From the NCBI RefSeq assembly GCF_013106755.1, contig NZ_WHPF01000010.1:98335-162334 (forward strand): a DNA stretch of 64,000 nucleotides, read 5' to 3'. This DNA is from Limnovirga soli (GTDB lineage: Bacteria; Bacteroidota; Bacteroidia; Chitinophagales; Chitinophagaceae). Position numbers and translations under genes: made by a program. The notes under the pieces were generated by a model. It made no database searches. It was not told the origin of the DNA and saw only the letters and a program-made list of their open reading frames with translations. Positions within the stretch are counted from its first letter, which is position 1; the number at the start of each line of letters is the position of its first letter. Below are positions 14,999 to 24,494 of the stretch, piece after piece.

Positions 14999-16666
14999 AT
15001 GAAATATATTATTATAGGGGCAGTAGCCGGTGGTGCCAGTACTGCAGCCCGTTTAAGAAGATTAGATGAACATGCTGAAATTATTATTTTTGAACGGGGC
15101 GCATATATATCTTATGCCAATTGCGGTTTGCCCTATTATATTGGCAATGTAATTACAGAAAGGAATAAGTTATTTGTACAAACAGCGGCAGCATTTAATA
15201 CCCGGTTTAATATTGATGTAAGGGTAAGAACAGAAGTTATATCCATTGATGCAGAACACAAAACCATAACCGCAACCAACCTTGAAACCGGCGAAACTTA
15301 CAGGGAAGTTTATGACAAACTAGTATTATCGCCTGGAGCTGAGCCACTTCGACCACCAATTCCGGGTATTAACAACGAGGGCATATTTACGCTGCGTAAT
15401 GTTACTGATACAGACACAATAAAAAAATTTGTTACAACCACAAAAGCAAAAAAAGCCATTGTAGTTGGCGCAGGTTTTATCGGACTAGAAATGGCCGAAA
15501 ATTTTCATCACCTTGGCATGGATGTAAGTGTGGTAGAAATGGGTAATCAAATATTGGCTCCGGTAGATTATCCTATTGCTGCAATTGTACAACAACATAT
15601 GCGCAGTAAAGGCATTTATTTACATCTAAATACAGCAGTAACAGGCTTTTCAAAGGAAAATGACATCCTAAAAGTTACCTTAAAAAACGGCAATCAACTG
15701 GAGGCCGATATAGTTATTTTATCTATTGGAGTTAGGCCCGATACCAAGCTGGCAGTAAGTGCCAATCTTACTCTTGGACCAGCAAATGGAATTTGGGTAA
15801 ACGAGTTTATGCAAACTTCCAATAAGGATATTTATGCAGTAGGCGATGCTATTGAATTTACCAATCCAATTACACAGCAATCAATGATTACTTATCTGGC
15901 TGGGCCTGCCAATAAACAAGGACGTATTTGCGCCAATAACATTGTTTTGGGGAATAAACAGTCCTACAAAGGAGCCATTAACAATGCCATTGTAAAAGTG
16001 TTCGACATGACAGTTGGTACAGCAGGTACTGCGGCAAAACATTTAGCTGCTGCCAACATACCCTATGTGGTATCTACCACTCATAATGGTTCACATGCAG
16101 GCTATTATCCTAATGCAAAACAAATGAGTATACAAATTGCATTTTCACCTGCAGATGGCCGTTTATATAGTGCCCAAATAGCAGGTTACGAAGGTGTAGA
16201 TAAACGTTTGGATATACTTGCAGGCATTATAAAAAATAACGGCACAATTGAGGATTTGATGGAATTTGAACATGCTTATGCACCGCCTTATTCATCAGCA
16301 AAAGATCCCGTTAATATGGCTGGCTTTGTAGCAGATAATATCATGCAAAAAAGGCTATCTGTTTTTTACTGGAACGAAACAACCAATATACCACCAACTG
16401 CTTTGTTGATAGATGTAAGAAGACCGGATGAATTTGAAAAAGGCAATATTCAACATGCTATCAATATTCCGGTTGATGAATTAAGAAACAGGTTGAACGA
16501 AATACCCACAAATACGCCCATTTACATTTATTGCGAAGCAGGTTTAAGAGGTTATCTGGCCCACCGTATATTAAAGCAAAATGGATTTAATGAGGTATTT
16601 AATTTATCAGGAGGGTATTATTTGTGGCAATCCTGCACTGCCGAGCAACAACTACTTGATATGTAG
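14999..16666 (+). CDS. CoA-disulfide reductase-like flavoprotein with C-terminal rhodanese domain
   Basis: 555 aa. FAD-binding GAVAGGASTAAR at 7-18; redox-active Cys42 in YANCGLPYYIG, the CoADR/Nox single-cysteine motif; NAD-binding VVGAGFIGLEMAE near 155-167; second FAD motif AVGDA near 280; dimerisation domain to about 450; and a rhodanese domain with Cys512 in the loop CEAGLRG. Such fusions (CoADR-RHD) reduce CoA persulfides or polysulfides with NAD(P)H. It is the last gene of the RND cluster direction. With SQR, TusE-like and DsrE2-like proteins nearby, it supports a sulfane-sulfur metabolism theme. No Crp-type palindrome was seen directly upstream. Confidence 0.92.
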   Translation: MKYIIIGAVAGGASTAARLRRLDEHAEIIIFERGAYISYANCGLPYYIGNVITERNKLFVQTAAAFNTRFNIDVRVRTEVISIDAEHKTITATNLETGETYREVYDKLVLSPGAEPLRPPIPGINNEGIFTLRNVTDTDTIKKFVTTTKAKKAIVVGAGFIGLEMAENFHHLGMDVSVVEMGNQILAPVDYPIAAIVQQHMRSKGIYLHLNTAVTGFSKENDILKVTLKNGNQLEADIVILSIGVRPDTKLAVSANLTLGPANGIWVNEFMQTSNKDIYAVGDAIEFTNPITQQSMITYLAGPANKQGRICANNIVLGNKQSYKGAINNAIVKVFDMTVGTAGTAAKHLAAANIPYVVSTTHNGSHAGYYPNAKQMSIQIAFSPADGRLYSAQIAGYEGVDKRLDILAGIIKNNGTIEDLMEFEHAYAPPYSSAKDPVNMAGFVADNIMQKRLSVFYWNETTNIPPTALLIDVRRPDEFEKGNIQHAINIPVDELRNRLNEIPTNTPIYIYCEAGLRGYLAHRILKQNGFNEVFNLSGGYYLWQSCTAEQQLLDM

Positions 16667-16718
16667 ATTTGTGGTAAACAAAATGCCATTTATGTAGTGA
16701 GCCAATATTTACATGGCA

Positions 16719-16745
16719 GCTTTACTTGCCACGCTCGGTTCAGGG
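16719..16745 (+). repeat. Variant-core dispersed repeat (CACGCTCGG type) overlapping a stop codon
   Basis: GCTTTACTTGCC then ACGCTCGGTTCAGGG. The octamer ATGGCAGC occurs on both sides (16713-16720 and 16756-16763). It covers the stop and final codon of the HI0933-type gene on the other strand. Confidence 0.85.
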
Positions 16746-17981
16746 TTCCTCTTTTATGGCAGCAATGGCGTTGGCAGCAATCCATCCTGTTGTCCATGCA
16801 TTTTGGAAATTAAACCCTCCTGTAACACCATCAATATCCAATATTTCCCCGGCAAAATAAAGGTGGGGAACAATTTTACTTTGCATGGTATTTACATCCA
16901 CTTGGGCCAATTTTATGCCCCCACATGTAACAAATTCTTCTTTAAAAGTTGTTTTGCCTTTTACGGGGAAACTATGGGCCGTTAAATATTGAATAAGGGT
17001 ATTTTGTTGTTTAGCCGGCAAATCTGCCCACCTTTTTTCAGCATCAATACCTGCCTGTAGTAAAAGATATTGCCATAACCTGTTAGGCAAGCCAAAGGGG
17101 TTTTTTGTGTACATTTTTTGAGCACCATTCAGCCGGCGTAATTCTGGCCAGCTATCCCTTAAACTATTTTCTGTATAATCCGGAAGCCAGTTTACCAATG
17201 CAGTAAAATGATAATTACAATCTGCCAGGTATCGGGCACCCCAGGCAGATAATTTTAGTATTGCCGGACCGCTTAGTCCCCAATGCGTAATTAGCAATGG
17301 GCCAGATTCCACCAGTTTTGAAGACTGTATTTTTATCGTTGCCCGATCTACACTTACCCCCATTAACTGGGTAATATTATTATTGGGTATATTAAATGTA
17401 AATAATGAAGGCACCGGTAATTCAATATCGTGCCCCATAGAAGTAAGCCATTCGTATTGCGTGGTTTTAGGCTGGCCGCCTGTGGCAATACATAAATAAT
17501 CAGCCGTTAAGGATTTACCATTTACATCCTGCATCACAAAATGGTTATCGATACGGTCTATGCGTTTAATATCCATTCCTAATTGCACCCGAACACCGTA
17601 TTTGTCAGCTTCCTTTAACAGGCAATCAATAATCGTTTGCGAACTATCTGTTACAGGGAACATTCTTCCATCGGCTTCTGCTTTTAAGGTTACCCCTCTT
17701 TGCTCAAACCATTGTATTGTATCAGTGGCATTAAACCAATGAAATGCTTTTTTGAGAAAATGCTGGCCCCGGGGATAATGTTTAGACAGGGCCTCAATTT
17801 CAAAACAGTGGTGGGTAACATTGCATCTTCCACCGCCACTGATTTTAACCTTGGACAAAACCTTATTGGATTTTTCTACAAGTATTACCTGTAAATCAGG
17901 CTGTAGCATAGCTGCATTTATAGCACAAAAAAAGCCAGCTGCACCACCGCCAATAACAACCAGCTTTTTTTGTATTGCCAT
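16740..17981 (-). CDS. HI0933/BaiN-type NAD(P)/FAD-dependent flavoprotein
   Basis: 413 aa. N-terminal FAD-binding VVIGGGAAGFFCAINA, the family motif NKVLSKVKISGGGRCNVTHH near 39-58, GGQPKT near 173, and the closing motif GEILDIDGVTGGFNFQNAWTTGW, all features of the HI0933 (YhiN/BaiN-like) family. The physiological reaction is largely unknown; some members reduce enones in bile-acid metabolism. It starts 2 bp after the map stop, so it is translated from the map transcript. Its last codons (KEEP-stop) lie within or beside a dispersed repeat, suggesting the original 3' end was replaced or trimmed. Confidence 0.92.
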   Translation of the reverse strand: MAIQKKLVVIGGGAAGFFCAINAAMLQPDLQVILVEKSNKVLSKVKISGGGRCNVTHHCFEIEALSKHYPRGQHFLKKAFHWFNATDTIQWFEQRGVTLKAEADGRMFPVTDSSQTIIDCLLKEADKYGVRVQLGMDIKRIDRIDNHFVMQDVNGKSLTADYLCIATGGQPKTTQYEWLTSMGHDIELPVPSLFTFNIPNNNITQLMGVSVDRATIKIQSSKLVESGPLLITHWGLSGPAILKLSAWGARYLADCNYHFTALVNWLPDYTENSLRDSWPELRRLNGAQKMYTKNPFGLPNRLWQYLLLQAGIDAEKRWADLPAKQQNTLIQYLTAHSFPVKGKTTFKEEFVTCGGIKLAQVDVNTMQSKIVPHLYFAGEILDIDGVTGGFNFQNAWTTGWIAANAIAAIKEEP

Positions 17982-17983
17982 AC

Positions 17984-18808
17984 TTATTGCGCAGCAACTG
18001 CTGCGGTATAATAGGAAGTATTTAAATGAGGGTTAGCTTGTTCAGCAGCTTCAATAATAGAATAATCGCTTAATATAAGGGCCTTATTACGTTTTACACA
18101 AACGTCATGTTCAAAATGCACGGATGGCTTTCCGTCACGTGTTTTAACTGTCCAGCCATCTGATTCGGTATACACATCTTTGGTGCCCATATTGATCATT
18201 GGCTCAATAGCCAGCACCATATTCTCTTTCATTTTTTTTCCATCACCACGCTTGCCATAATTGGGTACTTGTGGATCTTCATGCAAGCTTCTACCCAAAC
18301 CATGACCAACCAATTCACGCACTACTCCATAGCCATTACGACGCTCTGTATGCTCCTGAATAGCATAACTGATATCACCTACCCGATTACCAGCTATTGC
18401 CTTTTCTATGCCCTTATATAATGATTCTTTTGTAACCTTTACCAAACGCAGTATTTCTTCACTTACCTCTCCCAAAATAAAAGTATAAGCATGATCTCCA
18501 TGCCAGCCATTAAGAATTACGCCCATATCAATAGAAACGATATCTCCTTCCTTTAGGGGCACATTATCAGGAAAGCCGTGGACCACAACATCATTTACAG
18601 AAGCACAAATATGATGAGGATACCCACGATAATTATAGAATGAAGGTATTGCTTTATGATCCTGCACAAATTCAGCACAAAGCTTATCAATCTCAAGGGT
18701 TGTCATACCCGGTTGTAAAACATTGGCTACGGCTGTAAGTGTTTTACTTACCAATGTAGCACTTTGTTTCATTAATGCTACTTCTGCTTCGGTTTTGTAA
18801 ATTATCAT
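17984..18808 (-). CDS. map: Methionine aminopeptidase, type I
   Basis: 274 aa from the ATG at 18806-18808 (MIIYKTEAEV); seven more residues are possible from 18829. Metal-binding residues of the pita-bread fold are visible: VSIDMGVILNGWHGDHAYTF carries the two aspartates, GHGLGRSLHEDPQVPN the histidine, then AIEPMINMG and HFEHDVCV the glutamates. It removes the initiator Met from nascent proteins. It follows secY as in many Bacteroidota, but infA, rpmJ, rpsM, rpsK, rpsD, rpoA and rplQ, which usually come next, are not here. The 262-bp gap from secY holds a terminator and a dispersed repeat, so a separate promoter is likely. Confidence 0.95.
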   Translation of the reverse strand: MIIYKTEAEVALMKQSATLVSKTLTAVANVLQPGMTTLEIDKLCAEFVQDHKAIPSFYNYRGYPHHICASVNDVVVHGFPDNVPLKEGDIVSIDMGVILNGWHGDHAYTFILGEVSEEILRLVKVTKESLYKGIEKAIAGNRVGDISYAIQEHTERRNGYGVVRELVGHGLGRSLHEDPQVPNYGKRGDGKKMKENMVLAIEPMINMGTKDVYTESDGWTVKTRDGKPSVHFEHDVCVKRNKALILSDYSIIEAAEQANPHLNTSYYTAAVAAQ

Positions 18809-18942
18809 ACCATTTATTCTTCGTGACATTATAATAGTTGATTTGATATTGCATTAGTGCAAATACCAAAATTTGAGGGCAAAAATTGCTTTCTTATACC
18901 CACTTAATTTCAATTTGTTTTGCTGCGGCAGTTGTTAGCGCC

Positions 18943-18958
18943 GAAGAGTGCGACGCAA
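18943..18958 (-). repeat. Dispersed GTCGCAC repeat, single arm
   Basis: GAAGAGTGCGACGCAA with the CGGATG outer flank and then TTTGCCTGGCTAAA. It lies between secY and map. Confidence 0.85.
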
Positions 18959-19013
18959 CGGATGCCTCATTTTTAACCTTTTGCCTGGCTAAAAAAACAG
19001 TTATTAGGCTTTA

Positions 19014-19050
19014 TAAAAAATAACACCTGCCAGATTGCTGACAGGTGTTA
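19014..19050 (-). terminator. Intrinsic terminator after secY
   Basis: On the minus strand TAACACCTGTCAG and CTGGCAGGTGTTA form a 13-bp stem with one G-U pair, then TTTTTT. It lies 21 bp past the secY stop, ending the S10-spc-secY transcript before map. Confidence 0.85.
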
Positions 19051-19070
19051 TGTATATCAAAGAAATTATA

Positions 19071-20417
19071 CTAATAACTTGCTGAAGATACGGCCTGTCT
19101 GCCCTGTATTCTTCCACCACTCATTAACCCATCGTATTGACGCATTAAGAGGTGAGTTTCAATTTGTTGTAGTGTATCTAAAATTACACCCACCATAATT
19201 AGCAAGGAGGTACCACCAAAGAAGGTACTGAATCCTTGTATAACACCAAGCATTTGTGCGAAACCAGGTAAGATACCTATGAAAGCTAAAAATACGGCAC
19301 CAGGTAAAGTAATTTTATCCATGATAGCACCTATATAATCGGCAGTTGGCTGACCAGGTTTTACACCAGGTATAAATCCGTTATTGCGTTTCAAGTCTTC
19401 GCTCATTTGCTTTGGATTAAAAATCAAAGCAGTATAAAGGAAAGTAAAGCCAATTACCATGATACCATAGATTAACATGTACCAGCCATTACTATGATCG
19501 GAGAATATTTTTACTATACCCTGAGCAGAATCTAAATTGGTGAAGGAGAACAATGTTGGCAAGAACATGATGGCTTGCGCAAAGATAATAGGCATTACAC
19601 CCGCACTGTTAACTTTTAAAGGCAGGAATTGACGTGCACCACCAAATTGCCTGTTACCAATTATTTGCTTGGCATAATTAACAGGAACTCTTCTTACACC
19701 CTGAATAAGGATAATAAGACCCATGATGATGGCAATTAAAATAGCTATTTCAATCATGAATATTAATAAACCACCGCCACCTTTGGTTTGCTTGGCAGCA
19801 AATTCCTGAATGATAGATTGCGGTAATCTGGATAATATACCAATCATGATGATAATTGATACACCATTACCTAAGCCTTTATCCTGAATTTTCTCGCCTA
19901 ACCACATTACAAACAAAGTACCTGCAGAAAGAACGATGATAGTAGAATAAAGGAAATAATCTTTGTAAGATTCAATCATTGCTTCTGCATAGCCTGGCGT
20001 TTTAAGGTAAGCTACATAAGCGCTTGCCTGCAGAATAGTTACCAATACGGTTAAGTATCTTGTCCACTGATTGATTTTTTTACGGCCACTCTCTCCTTCT
20101 TTTTGCACTTTCTGCATTTGAGGAACAAGAATCGTCATTAACTGCATAAAAATAGAAGCAGAGATATAAGGCATTACACCCAAAGCAAAAATAGAAGCTT
20201 GTGAAAAAGCGCCACCTGCAAATGCATCAAATAAACCTAGTAAACCATTGCTGCTGGCACTGGATTGAGCTGCGGATAATTTATTAGGATCGATACCAGG
20301 CAAAACAATATGTGCACCCAATCTGTAAACCAGAATTAGCGTTAAGGTTACCACGATTTTACTGCGTAACTCTTCTATGCCCCAAATATTCTTAATTGTC
20401 TGAATTAATTTTTTCAC
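19071..20417 (-). CDS. secY: Preprotein translocase subunit SecY
   Basis: 448 aa from a GTG at 20415-20417 (reading V/M-KKLIQTIKNIWGIEEL). This start is preferred because the upstream ATG at 20486 would translate a terminator-like hairpin into MPDASIDASF. Ten membrane helices are expected; seen are the plug-region start TLILVYRLGAHIVLPGIDPN, GLFDAFAGGAFSQASIFALGVMPYISASI, and the cytosolic loops RRVPVNYAKQ and NPKQMSEDLKRNNGFIPGVKPG. It forms the protein-conducting channel with SecE. It follows rplO as in the canonical spc operon. Confidence 0.95.
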   Translation of the reverse strand: MKKLIQTIKNIWGIEELRSKIVVTLTLILVYRLGAHIVLPGIDPNKLSAAQSSASSNGLLGLFDAFAGGAFSQASIFALGVMPYISASIFMQLMTILVPQMQKVQKEGESGRKKINQWTRYLTVLVTILQASAYVAYLKTPGYAEAMIESYKDYFLYSTIIVLSAGTLFVMWLGEKIQDKGLGNGVSIIIMIGILSRLPQSIIQEFAAKQTKGGGGLLIFMIEIAILIAIIMGLIILIQGVRRVPVNYAKQIIGNRQFGGARQFLPLKVNSAGVMPIIFAQAIMFLPTLFSFTNLDSAQGIVKIFSDHSNGWYMLIYGIMVIGFTFLYTALIFNPKQMSEDLKRNNGFIPGVKPGQPTADYIGAIMDKITLPGAVFLAFIGILPGFAQMLGVIQGFSTFFGGTSLLIMVGVILDTLQQIETHLLMRQYDGLMSGGRIQGRQAVSSASY

Positions 20418-20456
20418 TGAAAAATATGTTATGAAAGTGAATGCATGCTGTAAACC

Positions 20457-20480
20457 AAAAGACGCATCTATGGATGCGTC
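20457..20480 (-). terminator. Terminator-like hairpin between rplO and secY
   Basis: GACGCATC and GATGCGTC pair perfectly around 4 nt; on the minus strand four T follow. It lies 22 bp after rplO and 40 bp before the secY GTG. The short T tract suggests partial termination or mRNA end protection rather than full stop. Confidence 0.55.
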
Positions 20481-20502
20481 TGGCAAATGTCGTTAAAATA
20501 AA

Positions 20503-20949
20503 TTATATAATTTCAACGGTACCGCCTGCTGCTTCAATAGCCGCTTTGGCTTTTGCGCTAACCGCGTTTACTTTGAAAGATAATTTAGATTGCAGTTCGC
20601 CATTTCCTAATATTTTAACTTTATCTGATTTAGCTATTAAACCATTTACATATAAAGTCTCTACGCTAAATTCAGCAAAACCGTATTTTTCATTTAGTTG
20701 ATCGATCTGACCTAAGTTAAACACAGAAAATTCTACTCGGCCATGATTTTTAAAACCACGCTTTGGAATTCTTCTTTGAATAGGCATCTGACCACCTTCA
20801 TGTGCCATTTTGCTGGCATAACCGGCACGGCTTTGTCCACCCTTATTACCCTTGGTAGAGGTACCACCTTTACCACTTGCTTCACCACGACCGATACGTT
20901 TTTCTTTGTGTACTGAACCTTCAGCAGGTTTTAAATTGTGCAGTTTCAT
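20503..20949 (-). CDS. rplO: Large ribosomal subunit protein uL15
   Basis: 148 aa, full length. The N-terminal glycine- and arginine-rich extension KRIGRGEASGKGGTSTKGNKGGQSRAG penetrates the 23S rRNA, and the C-terminal half is the globular L15e/L18e-like domain ending AAGGTVEII. Late assembly protein of the 50S subunit. It sits between rpmD and secY, with a 102-bp gap upstream; nothing recognisable is in that gap. Confidence 0.97.
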   Translation of the reverse strand: MKLHNLKPAEGSVHKEKRIGRGEASGKGGTSTKGNKGGQSRAGYASKMAHEGGQMPIQRRIPKRGFKNHGRVEFSVFNLGQIDQLNEKYGFAEFSVETLYVNGLIAKSDKVKILGNGELQSKLSFKVNAVSAKAKAAIEAAGGTVEII

Positions 20950-21051
20950 GTTGTATTGATTTTTTTACTCAACGGGGAATCGCCCCCTCGCTATTAATGA
21001 TATGACTGTAAAACAAATGTGCAAATTGTATAACAATTGCACATTAATAAT

Positions 21052-21237
21052 TTATTCGGCTATTTGTTCAACCTTAACTAGGTGACTAACTTTTTCCACC
21101 ATCCCAAGAATTTGTGGAGTTACTTCAACCTCTTTGGAAGAGTTCAGCTTCTTCAGACCTAAAGCCTGCAATGTAAGCTTTTGACGTTCAGATCTGTCAA
21201 TGCCGCTTTTTATTTGCGTAATCTTGATTTTGCTCAT
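21052..21237 (-). CDS. rpmD: Large ribosomal subunit protein uL30
   Basis: 61 aa from the ATG at 21235-21237 (MSKIKITQIKSGI). The longer reading from 21255 adds six residues not typical of the family. It has the L30 pattern: strand KIKITQIKSGI, helix RSERQKLTLQALGL, and a TPQILGMVEKVSHLVKVEQ end. It binds 23S rRNA near the GTPase-associated region. Position between rpsE and rplO is canonical. Confidence 0.95.
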   Translation of the reverse strand: MSKIKITQIKSGIDRSERQKLTLQALGLKKLNSSKEVEVTPQILGMVEKVSHLVKVEQIAE

Positions 21238-21290
21238 GATAAATAAGTTTGCCAATAATTTACCTGCACACAGCAGATAACTATTGAATA

Positions 21291-21812
21291 TTATCCGTTA
21301 AAAACTTTAGTTAATTTAATGTTTCTGTTTTTAGCTACTTCAATAGGTTCCCTTAATAGGGTAAGCGCTTTTATAGTAGCTTTTACAACATTGTGAGGAT
21401 TGGCAGAACCCAGGCTTTTAGCAAGTACGTCTGTTACACCGGCACTTTCTAATACAGCACGCATGCTACCACCCGCGATAACACCGGTACCATGTGCAGC
21501 TGGCTTAATCAATACTTTAGCAGCACCATCTTTAGCCAGTTGTTCGTGAGGAATAGTTCCATGCATTACAGGCACTTTTACCAAATTTTTCTTAGCATCT
21601 TCAATGCCTTTGGTAATAGCTTCCTGTACTTCTTTTGCTTTACCTAAACCATGACCAACAACACCATTCTCGTTACCTACAACAACAATTGCAGAGAAAC
21701 TAAATGTACGGCCACCTTTGGTAGTTTTTACAACACGGTTAATGGCAACAACTTTATCTTTCAATTCAACATCGCCGCCGGCCTTTACCTTATTTAAATT
21801 AACTTTAGCCAT
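21291..21812 (-). CDS. rpsE: Small ribosomal subunit protein uS5
   Basis: 173 aa. The N-terminal dsRNA-binding part reads [20 protein letters not shown] and [21 protein letters not shown], and the C-terminal domain contains [21 protein letters not shown]. It takes part in decoding fidelity; the residues linked to spectinomycin resistance lie in the VVKTTKGGR loop. It lies 53 bp before rpmD and 83 bp after rplR. Confidence 0.97.
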   Translation of the reverse strand: MAKVNLNKVKAGGDVELKDKVVAINRVVKTTKGGRTFSFSAIVVVGNENGVVGHGLGKAKEVQEAITKGIEDAKKNLVKVPVMHGTIPHEQLAKDGAAKVLIKPAAHGTGVIAGGSMRAVLESAGVTDVLAKSLGSANPHNVVKATIKALTLLREPIEVAKNRNIKLTKVFNG

Positions 21813-21895
21813 TTGATATTTGCAAATTATGCCTGCCGTTTGGCAAACAGGTTTTACGAATTACGTTTTATAACATTCTGCTATGCAGATAATTT

Positions 21896-22249
21896 TTAGA
21901 ACAACAGGCCACCTTCACGTGCACCTTCTGCTACAGCTTTAACACGACCATGGTATAAATAACCACTACGATCAAACACTGCGGTGGTAACACCTAATGC
22001 AATTGCTTTTGTTGCAATAGCAGCACCCACCATTTTACTTTTTTCTACTTTATTACCAGCCTGTGCTTTAATATCTTTATCGTTTGAAGATGCAGCAGCA
22101 ATTGTTTGTCCGCTAATATCATCTATCAATTGAACATAGATATCAGTATTACTGCGGAATACAGACAATCTTGGTTTTACAGCTACACCAGCAACTTTCT
22201 TACGAATTCTGTAGCGTATCTTTTGTCTTCTTAATATTTTACTGTCCAT
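21896..22249 (-). CDS. rplR: Large ribosomal subunit protein uL18
   Basis: 117 aa. The basic N-terminus [13 protein letters not shown] is followed by the L18 core [18 protein letters not shown], and the C-terminus [24 protein letters not shown] matches the 5S rRNA-binding family end. It anchors 5S rRNA to the 50S subunit. The 205-bp gap to rplF upstream is the largest within the spc part of the operon and holds a compact dispersed-repeat pair. Confidence 0.97.
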   Translation of the reverse strand: MDSKILRRQKIRYRIRKKVAGVAVKPRLSVFRSNTDIYVQLIDDISGQTIAAASSNDKDIKAQAGNKVEKSKMVGAAIATKAIALGVTTAVFDRSGYLYHGRVKAVAEGAREGGLLF

Positions 22250-22325
22250 ATACTTCTATTTGATGACTCCTGAATAATGCCAGAAGGTTTTATGTTTTTG
22301 AACTAAACGCTTTGTGGTGCTTTAG

Positions 22326-22393
22326 TTGTGTCACTCACTTGTACTCTATCACTTTGCTGAGCAATGACCTGAAAGTAAAAGTGTGCGACGCAA
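22326..22393. repeat. Compact repeat pair between rplF and rplR
   Basis: Left arm TTGTGTCACTCACTTGTAC at 22326-22344, right arm GTGCGACGCAA at 22383-22393, with the small palindrome TTGCTGAGCAA between them. Total about 70 bp, unlike the 100-190-bp pairs elsewhere. It must be transcribed with the ribosomal genes. Confidence 0.85.
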
Positions 22394-22454
22394 GATAAGC
22401 AGATATAAGATATACAGCCGGGAAAATAAAATTTCGGCAGCTGTATATTTAAAT

Positions 22455-23009
22455 TTATTTACCGGCAGCTTTACCAGCTTTTCTACGTACAATCTCATCG
22501 CTGTACTTAACACCTTTACCTTTGTACGGTTCTGGTTTACGTAAACTGCGAATTTTTGCAGCCACCTGACCAAGCAATTGCCTGTCTGATCCTTCAAGTA
22601 TAATTTGTGGATTTTTACCTTTTTCAGTAAGCGTTTCCACCTTTAATTCTTTAGGAACCTCGAAAATAATATTGTGCGAATAACCCAATGAAAGATCTAA
22701 TAAATTTCCCTGATTGGCTGCTTTGTAACCCACACCCACTAATTCTAATTGCTTTTTAAAACCTTCAGTTACGCCATTAACCATATTGGATAATAAAGAA
22801 CGGTATAAACCGTGCATAGCGCGGTGACGAATTTGATCAGTTGGTCTTTTTAAAACAATATGATCTTCTTCAATTGTTACAGTAATATCTCTGTCAACAG
22901 CTTGCTTTAATTCAGCTTTAGGGCCTTTAACGGTAATGATATTATCAGCTCCTACAGTTATTTTAACACCTGCAGGTATTGTGATGGGCTTTTTACCTAT
23001 ACGTGACAT
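22455..23009 (-). CDS. rplF: Large ribosomal subunit protein uL6
   Basis: 184 aa with the two similar L6 domains: MSRIGKKPITIPAGVKITV and the second starting near residue 85 (GYKAANQGNLLDLSLGYSH). The conserved C-terminal signature PEPYKGKGVKYSDEIVRRKAGKA is present. It binds 23S rRNA helix 97 near the sarcin-ricin loop. Upstream gap to rpsH is 88 bp. Confidence 0.97.
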   Translation of the reverse strand: MSRIGKKPITIPAGVKITVGADNIITVKGPKAELKQAVDRDITVTIEEDHIVLKRPTDQIRHRAMHGLYRSLLSNMVNGVTEGFKKQLELVGVGYKAANQGNLLDLSLGYSHNIIFEVPKELKVETLTEKGKNPQIILEGSDRQLLGQVAAKIRSLRKPEPYKGKGVKYSDEIVRRKAGKAAGK

Positions 23010-23097
23010 AGTCGGTTTTTAATTTATTATTATACAAATCGGATGAGTGTTCAGCCACGACTGGGGCTTAATTATCAAATCCATTATTAAATATTTA

Positions 23098-23496
23098 TTA
23101 GGAAATGTAGCAAAGCACTTCTCCGCCAACATTTTCAGATTTAGCTTGCTTATCTGTCATTACACCTTTAGATGTACTTAAGATAGCAATACCCAAACCA
23201 TTGATAACACGCTTGATTTCTGCTGGCTTAGCATACTGCCTTAAACCCGGACGGCTAACTCTTTCAAGAGAGCGTATTGCAGGTTGTTTGGTTTGAAGGT
23301 CATACTTCAAGGCTATTTTGATAATACCTTGTTTTGTATCTTCTTCAAATTTGTATTTAAGAATATAACCTTGATCGTAAAGGATCTCAGTAATACGCTT
23401 TTTTAAATTAGAAGCAGGTATTTCTACCAACCTATGACCAGCCATTTGAGCGTTACGAATCCTGGTAAGGAAATCTGCTATAGGATCAGTTACCAT
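23098..23496 (-). CDS. rpsH: Small ribosomal subunit protein uS8
   Basis: 132 aa. The N-terminus TDPIADFLTRIRNAQMAGH and the C-terminal signature GIAILSTSKGVMTDKQAK are typical. The end is GGEVLCYIS, where most S8 proteins read GGEVLCYVW. It binds the central domain of 16S rRNA; in E. coli it represses the spc operon. Confidence 0.97.
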   Translation of the reverse strand: MVTDPIADFLTRIRNAQMAGHRLVEIPASNLKKRITEILYDQGYILKYKFEEDTKQGIIKIALKYDLQTKQPAIRSLERVSRPGLRQYAKPAEIKRVINGLGIAILSTSKGVMTDKQAKSENVGGEVLCYIS

Positions 23497-23578
23497 AACT
23501 ATTATTAATTAATCTGTTCAAAATTTAAGATTCACTATGAACATTACGTTCATAATATGTTGTTGCAGCGTGTAAATA

Positions 23579-23848
23579 CTACCAGCTGGCTTTTTTCACA
23601 CCTGGAATTTTACCATCCAATGCCATATCGCGGAAAGCTATCCTTGATACACCAAAGTACCTGATATAACCGCGGGGTCTACCCGAAAGCTGACAACGGT
23701 TTTTAAGACGTACAGGTGAAGCATTTTTTGGTAAAAGATCTAATGCCTGGTAATCGCCGGCAGCTTTTAAGGCAGCACGCTTTTCAGCATATTTAGCTAC
23801 CATTACTTCACGCTTTCTTTGCCTGGCCTTTACTGATTGTTTTGCCAT
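23579..23848 (-). CDS. rpsN: Small ribosomal subunit protein uS14, zinc-free type
   Basis: 89 aa. The long type without the CxxC...CxxC zinc ribbon: only one cysteine remains in [20 protein letters not shown]. The C-terminus [19 protein letters not shown] is canonical. It lies in the 30S head. Gap to rplE is 67 bp. Confidence 0.97.
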   Translation of the reverse strand: MAKQSVKARQRKREVMVAKYAEKRAALKAAGDYQALDLLPKNASPVRLKNRCQLSGRPRGYIRYFGVSRIAFRDMALDGKIPGVKKASW

Positions 23849-23915
23849 AATGAGATTTGTTTATCACGAAAAAGGTAAAACTTAATTAGTCCCGATTCGT
23901 TTGTCTTAGACTATA

Positions 23916-24494
23916 TTAATTAGATGACTCTTTTTTAGCATTTTTGAAAGGCATGCCTAACTCTTTCAACAATTCATAAGCCTCTTCGTTATTAGTTGCG
24001 GTAGTAACGAAAGTGATATCCATACCAGTAATTTTGCTTACTTTATCAATATCAATCTCTGGGAATATGATTTGTTCTGTAACACCCAAGGTATAGTTAC
24101 CACGACCGTCAAAAGCCTTATCACTGATACCTTTAAAATCACGTACACGAGGTAAAGCAATGGATACTAGACGATCAAGGAATTCGTACATTTTCTCACC
24201 ACGTAAAGTAACACGTGCCCCAATTGGCATGCCTTTACGTAATTTAAAGTTAGAGATATCCTTTTTACTCATGGTTGGCACAGCTTTCTGACCAGTAATC
24301 ATTGTTAGCTCATCTACAGCTACATCAACAATTTTCTTATCAGCTACGGCACCGTTAACGCCACGGTTTACACAGATTTTCTCAAGCTTTGGAGCTTGCA
24401 TGATGCTTTTGTAACCGAATTTTTTCATTAAAACGGGTACAACTTCGTTTTTGTATTTATCCTCTAATCTGGGACTATATTTTGCAGTACTCAT
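23916..24494 (-). CDS. rplE: Large ribosomal subunit protein uL5
   Basis: 192 aa. Seen are [18 protein letters not shown], the conserved [17 protein letters not shown], and [23 protein letters not shown]. It binds 5S rRNA and contacts the P-site tRNA. Its ATG overlaps the rplX stop by one base (TAATG), indicating coupled translation. A lysine- and serine-rich tail (AKKESSN) extends past the usual end. Confidence 0.97.
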   Translation of the reverse strand: MSTAKYSPRLEDKYKNEVVPVLMKKFGYKSIMQAPKLEKICVNRGVNGAVADKKIVDVAVDELTMITGQKAVPTMSKKDISNFKLRKGMPIGARVTLRGEKMYEFLDRLVSIALPRVRDFKGISDKAFDGRGNYTLGVTEQIIFPEIDIDKVSKITGMDITFVTTATNNEEAYELLKELGMPFKNAKKESSN

